Below, piece by piece: positions 1 to 7,929 of a stretch of 64,000 nt of DNA. The notes beneath the pieces were generated by a model that saw only the letters and a program-made list of their open reading frames with translations, did no database searches and had not been told where the DNA came from. This DNA comes from Massilia litorea. Its GTDB lineage: Bacteria > Pseudomonadota > Gammaproteobacteria > Burkholderiales > Burkholderiaceae_D. Both the position numbers and the translations under genes were made by a program. Every line of letters begins with the position of its first letter. Within the stretch, counting starts at the first letter, position 1. The stretch is from contig NZ_CP062941.1 of assembly GCF_015101885.1 (NCBI RefSeq), positions 2,480,001 to 2,544,000 on the forward strand, in the 5' to 3' direction.

Positions 1-478
1 CCAGCAGCGGCAAGGCATAGATGAAAACGATCGTGGCGCAGGTAAGGCCGAGCCAGAACATGCCGGTGGCGAAGCCGCCGAGGAAGACGGCGACCATCGG
101 CGGAATGACCATCCAGCCGGCGGTCGGCGCCGACACGCCGCCCATCGCATAGGTCAGCCAGCTGAAATTGAAGAACACCGCGCACAGGAAGACTTCGCGC
201 CCGACCACAATGCTTTTGGTGGCGCGCATCAGGAAAGGCGCGGCAAACATGCCCAGGCAACAGGTCAGGATGACCCTGGCTGCCGCGCTGTAGCCCAGCG
301 CATCGTAGGTGTAGGCATACAGGGGACCCGAGAGGGCAGCCATGACGACGGCATTGATCACGTTCTGCGCGCGGGTCAGGGTCGCGGCGTCCTTGCGGAC
401 CTCCGGGGGAATGAACCACTGAATTGCAGCGATGTAGCGGGTGATGTAGCGGGTGAAGAAGCGGGTGCCGAAGTTCAT
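1..478 (-). CDS. Membrane sensor protein, N-terminal part only (cut by window edge)
   Basis: The reading frame starts at the ATG complementary to 476-478 and stays open to the window edge, giving 159 residues of an unfinished protein. It opens with MNFGTRFFTRYITRYI, followed by four or five hydrophobic segments separated by short basic loops, for example around residues 40-60, 66-85, 95-115 and 120-150. This layout is typical of the membrane sensory region that precedes a histidine kinase or diguanylate cyclase output domain in Oxalobacteraceae. The output domain would lie to the left of the window, so enzymatic class cannot be assigned. It lies downstream of the PAS-GGDEF-EAL gene in the same orientation, 129 bp away, so it probably has its own promoter. 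I do not recognise a specific gene. Confidence 0.6.
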   Translation of the reverse strand, partial: MNFGTRFFTRYITRYIAAIQWFIPPEVRKDAATLTRAQNVINAVVMAALSGPLYAYTYDALGYSAAARVILTCCLGMFAAPFLMRATKSIVVGREVFLCAVFFNFSWLTYAMGGVSAPTAGWMVIPPMVAVFLGGFATGMFWLGLTCATIVFIYALPLL

Positions 479-607
479 GTGTTTTTTTAAATGCTGTGAT
501 GTCTCCGTTTTCTACCGACGCAAAAGTGAAAATATTGTCAGACGGAAGCGATCCGGGATCGTAGCATGGCGCCCAAGCCTTGTGCATACAGAAGTTGAAA
601 GGCCGCA

Positions 608-2992
608 CTAGTCCCGCAGCCGCGCGTCGCTGCAGACCAGTTCCTCGAGCGAGTGCTGCGACAGGGCCGGGCTGAAATAATAGCCCTGCATCTGGTCGCA
701 TTCGTGGGCGCGCAGGAAGGTCAGTTGTTCCAGCGTTTCCACACCCTCGGCAATGACCTTGAGCTTCAGGCTGTGCCCCAGCGCGATGATCGCGCGCGTG
801 ATCACGGCGTGGCCGTCGTGGCTGACTTCGCCGAGAAAGGAACGGTCGATCTTGATATAGTCGACCGGGAATTTCTGCAGGTGGGACAGGCTCGAATAGC
901 CGGTGCCGAAGTCGTCGATCGACAGGCGCACGCCCAGGGCTTTCAGTTCGGCCAGCGCTTCCATGGCTTCCTCGGGCTGGTCCATCAGCTGGCTTTCCGT
1001 CACTTCCAGTTCCAGGTTGCGCGGATCGACCTCCATGCGCTTGAGCGTGCGCGCCAGCCCTGCTGCGAACTGACGCTGCCGCAATTGGCGCGCCGACAGG
1101 TTCACGGAAATCACGAAATCGCGGACGCCGAGCTTGTCGAGCGCCTTGAGGGCGCCGCAGGCTTCCACGATCACCCATTCGCCCAGTGGCACGATGAGGC
1201 CGGTTTCTTCGGCGACCGGGATGAATTCATCCGGCGGCACCATTCCGTTTTCGGGATGGTTCCAGCGCACCAGCGCTTCCGCGCCGACCACTTTGCCGGT
1301 GCGCAGGTCGACCTTCGGCTGGTAGCCGAGTACCATTTCATGGTTGCCGATGGCCCGCGACAGGCTGGCTTCGAGCATCAGGTGCTGGTGCACGGCCTGG
1401 TTGAGTTCGACGGAATAAAACTGGCAATTGTTCTTGCCCATGGCCTTGGCGTGGTACATCGCCGCGTCGGCCGCGCGCATGACGCGGTCGACCGTGTCGC
1501 CGTCGTGCGGGAAGCGGGAGACGCCGATGCTGGTACTGGGCAGGATGTCGCGCCCGGCCACGGTAATCGGCGCATTGACGTGCTGGCGGATGCGCTCGAT
1601 GAGGTCGGCCAGCTGTTCGTTGCCCGGCTGATTATTGATGACCAGCACGAATTCATCGCCCCCGACGCGCGCCACGGTGTCGTTGTCGCGCACGCTTTCC
1701 TTGAGGCGGCTGGCGGTGGCGCGCAGCACGGCGTCGCCGGCATCATGGCCGAAGTTGTCGTTGATGTGCTTGAAGTTGTCGAGGTCGAGAAAGGCCAGCG
1801 CGCCCAGCACATTGTTGCGCACGGCGAAGTCGATCGAGAATTTCAGTTCGTCCTGTAGCAGCGTGCGGTTCGCCAGGCCCGTCAGCGGATCGTGGTGGGC
1901 CATGTGGTGCAGGCGGCGCTCATAATGGCGCGCTTCGGTGATGTCGTTGATGACGCCGACGAAATGGGTCACTTCGCCATCGATATTGCTGACCGGATCG
2001 ATCCGCAGATCGTTCCAGAACACTTCGCCATTCTTTCTCGCATTGCGCAGGATGACCTGCACGCTTTCCTTTTTCCTCAGCGCCTCCTGGATGCGCTGGT
2101 GTTCGTGCACGTCGCAGCCTTCGATGCGCATGAAGCTCGGGTCGCGGCCCTTGATTTCGGCCAGCGTATAGCCGGTCATCTGCTCGAAGGCCGGGTTCAC
2201 GTATTCGATTGCGTTCTTGCCGTGCTCGCAGCAGGTGATGACGATGGCGTTCACGCTCGAATAGATGGCGCGCTCGCGCACCCGCAAGCCTTGCTCGGTC
2301 TGCTTGCGGGCGGTGATGTCGAGACCCGTGCCGAAGATGACGGGCAGTTCGCCCAGGCTAGTGCGAGCGCAGTGGAACAGCAGGCTCGTGCGTTTGCCGT
2401 GCTTGCCGATCAACTCCGCCTCATGCGAGGAGTGGCCTTGTTCGAAGGCATCGAGCATCTTCCGCACGATCTCGGGCCTTTGCTTTTCGTCGAAGAAGTA
2501 CTGAACATCGCAGGTCGGCAATTCCTCGCTCGTCATTTCCAGCGCGTTTTCCAGCTGGTGGTTCCACAGGAGCAAATGACCGCTCTGGTCGATGACGTAG
2601 AACACGCAGGGCAGGCCTTCGATGATGTCGGCCGTCTGCAAATCCTGGATCAGCGCATAGCGCGGCGGGACCAGGCCGGCGCGCGGAATGACGATCACGC
2701 TGAAGGTGCCGGGCTGGTCCGGATCGAGCGATTGCGGAGCGATCGTGATGCGTACCGGCAGGCGGCGGCCGTCGGCGCAGCACAGCTGGCCAGTCGAATC
2801 GAACTCGACCCGCGCGGCGATCGTCAGCGGCGGCTCGCCGATGAAGTCGAACTCGACGATCTCGCCCAGCGTCTTGCTACGGATGTCCGCCGCGGTATAG
2901 CCCGCGAGCTTTTCGCAGGCCTTGTTCCAGCTGGCGATGGCGCCGTCGGCGTCGACGACGAAGACGGCGAGTGGTAACGGTGAAAGATTCAA
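608..2992 (-). CDS. PAS(x3)-GGDEF-EAL cyclic-di-GMP signalling protein
   Basis: A 794-residue soluble protein without membrane segments. Three PAS modules can be read at about residues 5-110, 115-230 and 235-355, the last followed by a PAC-like segment. A GGDEF domain follows, with an intact GGDEF at 444-448 and an RxxD inhibitory-site motif (RDND) five residues upstream. An EAL domain holds EAL at 572-574 and the conserved DDFGTGYSSL segment. Both active-site signatures are intact, so it may synthesise or degrade c-di-GMP under PAS control; which activity dominates cannot be told. The start is TTG with GGAG eight bases upstream, and no ATG lies between it and the upstream in-frame stop. The gene follows fliR after about 156 bp in the same orientation, which suggests a motility role (inference). 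Confidence 0.93.
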   Translation of the reverse strand: MNLSPLPLAVFVVDADGAIASWNKACEKLAGYTAADIRSKTLGEIVEFDFIGEPPLTIAARVEFDSTGQLCCADGRRLPVRITIAPQSLDPDQPGTFSVIVIPRAGLVPPRYALIQDLQTADIIEGLPCVFYVIDQSGHLLLWNHQLENALEMTSEELPTCDVQYFFDEKQRPEIVRKMLDAFEQGHSSHEAELIGKHGKRTSLLFHCARTSLGELPVIFGTGLDITARKQTEQGLRVRERAIYSSVNAIVITCCEHGKNAIEYVNPAFEQMTGYTLAEIKGRDPSFMRIEGCDVHEHQRIQEALRKKESVQVILRNARKNGEVFWNDLRIDPVSNIDGEVTHFVGVINDITEARHYERRLHHMAHHDPLTGLANRTLLQDELKFSIDFAVRNNVLGALAFLDLDNFKHINDNFGHDAGDAVLRATASRLKESVRDNDTVARVGGDEFVLVINNQPGNEQLADLIERIRQHVNAPITVAGRDILPSTSIGVSRFPHDGDTVDRVMRAADAAMYHAKAMGKNNCQFYSVELNQAVHQHLMLEASLSRAIGNHEMVLGYQPKVDLRTGKVVGAEALVRWNHPENGMVPPDEFIPVAEETGLIVPLGEWVIVEACGALKALDKLGVRDFVISVNLSARQLRQRQFAAGLARTLKRMEVDPRNLELEVTESQLMDQPEEAMEALAELKALGVRLSIDDFGTGYSSLSHLQKFPVDYIKIDRSFLGEVSHDGHAVITRAIIALGHSLKLKVIAEGVETLEQLTFLRAHECDQMQGYYFSPALSQHSLEELVCSDARLRD

Positions 2993-3105
2993 CGCGTTCT
3001 CCGGACGTGGCTTGCCATGACTTGCGTAGCTGAAAAATCAGGCATCCTGCATGCATGATAGTCCAGTGCGCGATCATGAGCGAGCGAAATTCACTTGGAG
3101 ATTTA

Positions 3106-3129
3106 GCACAGGAAAACGTGATCCTGTGC
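3106..3129. repeat. Inverted repeat GCACAGGA-N8-TCCTGTGC
   Basis: An 8-bp perfect inverted repeat with an 8-base loop lies between fliR and the PAS-GGDEF-EAL gene. Read on the minus strand, the transcription direction of both genes, no T-run follows it, so it is a poor intrinsic terminator. It could be an operator for the downstream gene or an mRNA hairpin. Confidence 0.4.
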
Positions 3130-3148
3130 AAAGCCGCGAGGCGCGAAC

Positions 3149-3982
3149 TTACTGCGAAGCGGGCACCGGCCGCTGCGGCGCGAGCGCGGGCGGCACGCGT
3201 TCCGCGGCAGCGCGCGGAATCCGGCGCCCGGCCTCGATGCCCTCGTTGAACAGGTTCTGGATCGGCGTGTTCAGGTAGGGTAATGCAACGCTCAGGGTCA
3301 GCATGCCGACGCCGAGCGTGATCGGAAAGCCGATGCCGAAGATGTTCAGCTGGGGCGCGGCGCGCGTCAGGATGCCGAGCGCGACGTTGGTGATGAGCAG
3401 GGCGGCGATGATCGGCAGCGAAATCTGCAGGCCGGCCGAGAAGATGCGGCTGCCCAGGCGCGCCAGTTCGAGCGGTGCGGCGAGCGAGATCGGCGTGGCG
3501 GAGATCGGCAGGCTGATAAAGCTTTCCGACAGCGCCGCCAGCAGCACCAGGTGGGCGTTGACGGCAAGAAAAGCCATCGTCGCCACCATCGACAGGAACT
3601 GGCTGATTGCGGCCGAGCGGCCTTGGGTAGTGGGGTCGAAGAAGGAAGCGAAACCGAAACCCATGGTCGAACTGGCCAGTTCGCCGGCATACTCGATGGC
3701 CGCGAACACGAGGCGCATCGAAAAGCCCATCGCGGCGCCGACCAGCATTTCCTGCACCAGGATCAGCAAGCCCGCATACGACATCGGGTCGACTGCGGGC
3801 ACGGCGGGCACGGTGGGCGCGATGATCAGCGCCAGCAGCACGCCGAGGATAAGCTTGACCTGGTTCGGCACGCTGGCGTGGCCGAACAGCGGGGCGGACG
3901 CGATCATGCCGAGGATGCGCGTGAGCGGCCACAGCAGGCCTGCGATCCAGGCGTTGATCTCGACCGAGGTGAGCGTCAGCAC
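3149..3982 (-). CDS. fliR: Flagellar export gate protein FliR
   Basis: 277 residues, the normal FliR size, with six or so long hydrophobic stretches and the opening VEINAWIAGLLWPLTRI typical of the family. FliR joins FliP and FliQ in the helical export gate of the flagellar type III apparatus in the inner membrane. It is the last gene of fliL-M-N-O-P-Q-R, 13 bp after fliQ. The start is GTG at 3980-3982, with no convincing Shine-Dalgarno, so translation probably depends on coupling to fliQ. The last 15 or so residues are rich in Ala, Pro and Arg and look like a lineage-specific tail. Confidence 0.95.
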   Translation of the reverse strand: MLTLTSVEINAWIAGLLWPLTRILGMIASAPLFGHASVPNQVKLILGVLLALIIAPTVPAVPAVDPMSYAGLLILVQEMLVGAAMGFSMRLVFAAIEYAGELASSTMGFGFASFFDPTTQGRSAAISQFLSMVATMAFLAVNAHLVLLAALSESFISLPISATPISLAAPLELARLGSRIFSAGLQISLPIIAALLITNVALGILTRAAPQLNIFGIGFPITLGVGMLTLSVALPYLNTPIQNLFNEGIEAGRRIPRAAAERVPPALAPQRPVPASQ

Positions 3983-3995
3983 AGCGAGGAGCCGA

Positions 3996-4265
3996 TTAGC
4001 CGACCATGTTCGGGATGCCGGTGAACACTTGCCGCATGTAATCGAGCATCACGGACAGCATCCAGGGACCGGCAACCACCAGGGCCACGAACACGCCGAC
4101 CAGTTTCGGGATGAAGGAGAGGGTCGCTTCGTTGATCTGGGTGGCAGCCTGGAAAATACTGACGATCAAACCGATAATCAGGGCGACCAGCAGCAGCGGC
4201 GCCGACACCAGCAGCGTGATTTCCATGGCCGTGCGGCCCATCGTCATAACGGTTTCCGGCGTCAT
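3996..4265 (-). CDS. fliQ: Flagellar export gate protein FliQ
   Basis: 89 residues, exactly the family length, with two transmembrane helices (about residues 15-40 and 50-80). The N-terminus MTPETVMTMGRTAMEITLLV and the segment QAATQINEATLSFIPK are characteristic of FliQ. It is the small gate subunit assembled with FliP and FliR. It lies between fliP (10 bp upstream) and fliR (13 bp downstream) in the same transcription unit. Confidence 0.97.
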   Translation of the reverse strand: MTPETVMTMGRTAMEITLLVSAPLLLVALIIGLIVSIFQAATQINEATLSFIPKLVGVFVALVVAGPWMLSVMLDYMRQVFTGIPNMVG

Positions 4266-4275
4266 CGCGCGCTCC

Positions 4276-5016
4276 CTAATTGAAACTCTGGGACAGCGAG
4301 CCCAGCAGCAGTTGCCAGCCGTCGACCAGCACGAACAGCATCATCTTGAACGGCAGCGAAATCACGGCCGGCGACATCATCATCATGCCCATCGACATCA
4401 GGACCGAGGCCACGACCATGTCGATGATCAAAAACGGGATGAAGATCGCGAAGCCGATCTGGAAGGCCGTCTTCAGTTCGCTCGTCACGAAGGCCGGAAT
4501 CAGGACGCGCAGCGGAATGTCTTCCGGACCCTGCAGGGCCGGGGTGCGCGAGATTTTCACGAACATGGCGAGGTCCGACTGGCGCGTCTGCTTGACCATG
4601 AAGTCCTTCAGGGGCTGGGCGCCGCGGCTCATCGCTTCCGTCATCTGGATCTGGTTTTCCTGCAAAGGAAGATAGGCTTGCGTATAGATCTTGTCGAAGG
4701 TCGGGCCCATCACGAACAGGGTCAGGAACAGGGCGAGACCGACCATCACCTGGTTCGGCGGCGCGGTTTGCGTGCCGATCGCCTGGCGCAGCAGGGACAG
4801 TACGATGATGATGCGGGTAAAACTCGTCATCATCAGCAGCGCGGCCGGCAGGAAAGTAAACGCCGTCATCAAGAGCAGCGTCTGCACCGGCAGAGTGTAG
4901 GTGGTGCCGCCGCCGGGGCTGGGCGCGGTGGTGAAGGCGGGTACGCCGGGCGCGGCCAGCACGGCCAGCGGCAGCAGCATCAAGCCGGCCGCTAGCAGGT
5001 AATTCTTATTTCGCAT
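4276..5016 (-). CDS. fliP: Flagellar export gate protein FliP
   Basis: 246 residues from the ATG at 5016. An in-frame extension to 5130 would run into fliO and lacks a signal-peptide-like start, so I reject it. Residues 1-22 form a cleavable signal peptide ([20 protein letters not shown]), as known for FliP. The conserved cores [19 protein letters not shown] and the final [10 protein letters not shown] region are present, with four hydrophobic segments. FliP builds the pentameric core of the export gate. Its start overlaps the end of fliO by 11 bases, so the two are translationally coupled. Confidence 0.97.
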   Translation of the reverse strand: MRNKNYLLAAGLMLLPLAVLAAPGVPAFTTAPSPGGGTTYTLPVQTLLLMTAFTFLPAALLMMTSFTRIIIVLSLLRQAIGTQTAPPNQVMVGLALFLTLFVMGPTFDKIYTQAYLPLQENQIQMTEAMSRGAQPLKDFMVKQTRQSDLAMFVKISRTPALQGPEDIPLRVLIPAFVTSELKTAFQIGFAIFIPFLIIDMVVASVLMSMGMMMMSPAVISLPFKMMLFVLVDGWQLLLGSLSQSFN

Positions 5017-5737
5017 TACGTTTATCGATCGTCTGTTTGAGCCAGTCGGAAAAACTTGAAGCCGACGGCGTGTGGCCGGCAAGGGCGGCGCTGGCGGCCG
5101 CGTCGCCCTTCGGCATCGTGGCCAGCGCATTCACGCGGCCGGGCGAGGCACCCACCACGATCCACTGGTCGCCCACTTCGACGACCATGATCCGTTCGCG
5201 CCCGCCGATATTCAGGGCGCCGACCATGCGCAGGTTGGCCGAATTGCCGGCCATGCGCGGGGCATAGCGCTTGGCGGCCCAGGCCAGGCCGGCCAGCAGG
5301 GCCAGCACCAGCACCAGGGCGAGGATGGTTTGCAGCAGGCTGCCTGCGGAGGGGCCGGGCGTCGCCTGCGGCAGCGTGACCGGATTGGCGGGAACGGCGG
5401 GAATGGCGGCAGGGGCAGCGGGCATGGTGGCCGCGCCGGGCGCCGGCGTCGGCGTCGTAGCGAGGACGGTCGGGACTTCACCGACGGTGGTGGCTGGTTC
5501 GGCGGCAGGCGTGGCCGGCGCAGTTGTCGGCGCCGTTGCGGGAGCAGTTGCGGGAGCAGTCGCAGGCGCAGCCGCCGGCTGGGCCGTGGCGGCCAGCGGC
5601 ATCAGGAAGGATGCCGCCAGCAACGCGCTCGCGCCGCCCCTGCGCAGGCAGGTCGATAACCGGGCAGGCGCGATCGCCTGGCCAATGGTGTCGTACTGGA
5701 TTGCGGGAGGGCAGGCGGGGGCGCGCGTCGACATCAT
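5006..5737 (-). CDS. fliO: Flagellar biosynthesis protein FliO, with Ala/Pro/Thr-rich extension
   Basis: 243 residues, long for FliO (usually about 100-150). After an unusually long charged start, residues 38-52 form a hydrophobic signal-like segment. Then comes about 90 residues of Ala-Pro-Thr repeats ([12 protein letters not shown] type), a transmembrane helix ([20 protein letters not shown]) and the conserved cytoplasmic FliO domain ([20 protein letters not shown]). FliO helps FliP assemble into the export gate. The ATG overlaps the fliN stop (ATGATG/TGA) and the end overlaps fliP. No alternative ATG or GTG lies closer to the signal-like segment, so I keep the long start. Confidence 0.9.
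   Translation of the reverse strand: MMSTRAPACPPAIQYDTIGQAIAPARLSTCLRRGGASALLAASFLMPLAATAQPAAAPATAPATAPATAPTTAPATPAAEPATTVGEVPTVLATTPTPAPGAATMPAAPAAIPAVPANPVTLPQATPGPSAGSLLQTILALVLVLALLAGLAWAAKRYAPRMAGNSANLRMVGALNIGGRERIMVVEVGDQWIVVGASPGRVNALATMPKGDAAASAALAGHTPSASSFSDWLKQTIDKRNAK
5523..5570. repeat. Four tandem 12-bp units inside fliO
   Basis: Four adjacent 12-bp units of the form GTTGCGGGAGCA (plus-strand reading) occur at 5523, 5535, 5547 and 5559, the outer ones diverged. They encode the APAT/APTT repeat of FliO. Unit length is a multiple of three, so copy-number change would lengthen or shorten the periplasmic linker without frameshift. Confidence 0.75.
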
Positions 5738-6153
5738 TTATTCAATTTTCTGATCCGTTCCGAAGGCGTGATGATATCAGTCAGGCGGATACCGAACTTG
5801 TCGTTCACGACCACCACCTCGCCCTGGGCGATCAGGCAGCCGTTGACCAGCACGTCCATCGGCTCGCCGGCCAGGCCATCGAGCTCGACGACCGAGCCCT
5901 GCGCCAGCTGCAGCAGGTTTTTAATGGCGATCTTGGTGCGGCCCAGTTCCACGGTCAATTGCACCGGGATGTCGAGAATGAAATCGATGTCGTTCGGGGT
6001 ATCCGGACGCACGTTCTTCGTGCCGAAGTCCTGGAACACGGCGGCGCTGGCGGTCTGCTGCTTCTGCAGCGCGGCGGCCTCGGCCGCGGCCTGCTCGGCA
6101 ATCGCGGCGCCCCAGTCGTCGTCGAGGATCTGGTCGTCTTGGGTATCGGACAT
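5734..6153 (-). CDS. fliN: Flagellar motor switch protein FliN
   Basis: 139 residues with a poorly conserved acidic and Ala-rich N-terminal half and a C-terminal SpoA domain. The core VELGRTKIAIKNLLQLAQGS and the closing GEVVVVNDKFGIRLTDII are diagnostic. FliN forms the lower C-ring with FliM and FliG and contributes to export-ATPase docking through FliH. AGGAG seven bases before the ATG is one of the best ribosome-binding sites of the cluster. It starts 15 bp after fliM and overlaps fliO by four bases. Confidence 0.97.
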   Translation of the reverse strand: MSDTQDDQILDDDWGAAIAEQAAAEAAALQKQQTASAAVFQDFGTKNVRPDTPNDIDFILDIPVQLTVELGRTKIAIKNLLQLAQGSVVELDGLAGEPMDVLVNGCLIAQGEVVVVNDKFGIRLTDIITPSERIRKLNK

Positions 6154-6168
6154 GGTGTTTCTCCTGAA

Positions 6169-7149
6169 TTACTTGAAGCTGTCGCTGTTGGCCAGCAATT
6201 TCTCGACCTTCAGCGCGTACTGGCCGTTGAAGACGCCGTAAGAGCATTCCATCACCGGCACACCGTCGACGGTGGCCTGGATCGCTTCGGGAACGGTGAT
6301 CGGGATCACGTCGCCGATTTTCATGTTGAGGATTTCGTCGAAGTTCGCCTTGCCGTGGCCGAGTTCGGCCACGAGTTCGACTTCGGCCACCTGGATCTGC
6401 TGCGTCATCAGGCGGATCCAGCGTTTATCGACTTCGAGCGCCTCGCCCTGCAGGCTCGAGGTCAGCGCATCGCGGATCGGCTCGATCATCGAATACGGCA
6501 TGCAGAAGTGGATCTGGCCCGATACCGGACCGAGCTCGATCGTGAAAGTGGACGATACCACGACTTCGTTCGGCGTCGCGATGTTCGCGAACTGCGTGTT
6601 CATCTCGGAACGCACGTACTCGAACTCGATCGGATAGACCGGTTCCCACGACTTGGTATAGGCCTCGAACACGACGTCCAGGATGCGCATGATGATGCGC
6701 TGCTCGGTCTGGGTGAAGTCGCGGCCCTCGACGCGGGTATGGAAGCGGCCGTCGCCGCCGAACAGGTTGTCCACCAGCAGGAACACCAGGCCCGGATCGA
6801 AAACCATCAGCGCGGTGCCGCGCAGGGGCTTCATGTGGATCAGGTTCAGGTTGGTCGGGACCACCAGGTTGCGGATGAATTCGCTGTACTTCGAGACCCG
6901 CACCGAGCCCACCGAGACTTCGGCGCTGCGGCGCAGGAAGTTGAACAGGCCGATGCGCAGCAAGCGCGCGAAGCGCTCGTTGATGATCTCGAGCGTCGGC
7001 ATACGGCCGCGCACGATCCGCTCCTGGGTCGCCAGGTTGTAGGTGCGGACTCCCGAGGTGTCTTCAGGCGCGGCAATGTCGTCCTGATCGCCGTTGACCC
7101 CTTTTAAGAGGGCATCGACTTCTTCCTGTGAGAGGAAATTATCGGCCAT
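6169..7149 (-). CDS. fliM: Flagellar motor switch protein FliM
   Basis: 326 residues, normal size. The N-terminal peptide LSQEEVDALLKG (residues 5-16) is the CheY-P-binding motif, followed by the CheC-like middle domain with NLVVPTNLNLIHMKPLRG and a C-terminal SpoA domain. FliM transmits the chemotaxis signal within the C-ring. It is second in the fliL-to-fliR unit, 20 bp after fliL. Confidence 0.98.
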   Translation of the reverse strand: MADNFLSQEEVDALLKGVNGDQDDIAAPEDTSGVRTYNLATQERIVRGRMPTLEIINERFARLLRIGLFNFLRRSAEVSVGSVRVSKYSEFIRNLVVPTNLNLIHMKPLRGTALMVFDPGLVFLLVDNLFGGDGRFHTRVEGRDFTQTEQRIIMRILDVVFEAYTKSWEPVYPIEFEYVRSEMNTQFANIATPNEVVVSSTFTIELGPVSGQIHFCMPYSMIEPIRDALTSSLQGEALEVDKRWIRLMTQQIQVAEVELVAELGHGKANFDEILNMKIGDVIPITVPEAIQATVDGVPVMECSYGVFNGQYALKVEKLLANSDSFK

Positions 7150-7169
7150 GTTATTTCTTTACTGAATGC

Positions 7170-7703
7170 TCATTGGATAATAAACGAGGTGAACAGCACG
7201 TCGGATACGTCCTGCTCGCTGCCGCCCTCATCGAACGGCACCTGGACCGCGGCCTTGATCTCGCCCGCGAGCTGCTGCTTGCCTTCCACCGTATTGATTT
7301 CCGAAGCTTTCTTGCCCGATAGCAGGAGCAGGACGCGGCTGCGCACCTTGGCCATGTGGTCCTTGAGCAGGGTGACCTGTTCCGGGCCCTCGACCTGCAG
7401 TGTAAACTGCACTTGCAGATATTGGTCGCCATTCTCGGGCTGCAGGTTCACCGTAAAGGCTTCGATCGGCACATATTCGGCTTTCGTGTGCTCCTTGTCC
7501 TTCTTTTTCTTCTTCTTGGCCGGCGCCTCTTCGGCATGGGCCTCGGCATCGCCGCTGCCGTGCAGGAAGAACCAGCCTGCGCCGGCGCCACCGCCCAGCA
7601 CGAGCACACCCGCGATCGCCATGATCATGAGCTTCTTCTTCGAGCCTGCCGCCGGTGCTGCATCGGCCTTCGGGTCAGCCTTCATTTTCGGATTCGCTTT
7701 CAA
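7170..7703 (-). CDS. fliL: Flagellar basal-body protein FliL
   Basis: 177 residues with a Lys-rich cytoplasmic N-terminus, one transmembrane helix (about 25-47) and a periplasmic FliL domain ending in a conserved DVLFTSFIIQ. A run of six lysines (residues about 64-69) sits just after the periplasmic Ala/Glu linker. FliL supports stator function. I place the start at TTG 7703 because AGAGG lies five bases upstream; the next ATG at 7685 has no ribosome-binding site. It is the first gene of the fliL-R unit, behind a promoter at 7743-7770. Confidence 0.93.
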   Translation of the reverse strand: MKANPKMKADPKADAAPAAGSKKKLMIMAIAGVLVLGGGAGAGWFFLHGSGDAEAHAEEAPAKKKKKKDKEHTKAEYVPIEAFTVNLQPENGDQYLQVQFTLQVEGPEQVTLLKDHMAKVRSRVLLLLSGKKASEINTVEGKQQLAGEIKAAVQVPFDEGGSEQDVSDVLFTSFIIQ

Positions 7704-7742
7704 GTTGCCTCTGGTGCCTGATAGGGGTTGCGTAATTATGTC

Positions 7743-7770
7743 ATTATCGAGAAAAAGTGCGCGACGGCAA
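7743..7770 (-). promoter_or_regulatory. Candidate sigma70-type promoter of the fliL-R operon
   Basis: On the minus strand, TTGCCG (7770-7765) and GATAAT (7748-7743) are separated by 16 bp, matching TTGACA at 4/6 and TATAAT at 5/6. It lies 40 bp before the fliL start and downstream of the fliK terminator, where a new promoter is required. A sigma28-like reading of the same region fits less well because of spacing. Confidence 0.5.
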
Positions 7771-7884
7771 GCTTTGAAAAGAGGGGGGAAGGTGCATCAT
7801 CTCAAGGTTTCTTCCGTCTTGTACCCTGGGCTCTCGAGCCCAGAGTGCTGCGTTCGCGTATATCGCGGCCCGAAGCGCACCCAC

Positions 7885-7910
7885 AAAAAACGGCCGCACG
7901 CGGCGGCCGT
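7885..7910 (-). terminator. Intrinsic terminator after fliK
   Basis: On the minus strand an 8-bp perfect stem ACGGCCGC/GCGGCCGT with a 5-base loop is followed directly by six Ts. It lies 20 bp after the fliK stop and separates the fliF-K unit from fliL-R. A second hairpin, CTGGGCT-CTCG-AGCCCAG at 7826-7843, follows without a T-run. Confidence 0.88.
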
Positions 7911-7929
7911 AAACGGAATTCGTTGCTGC

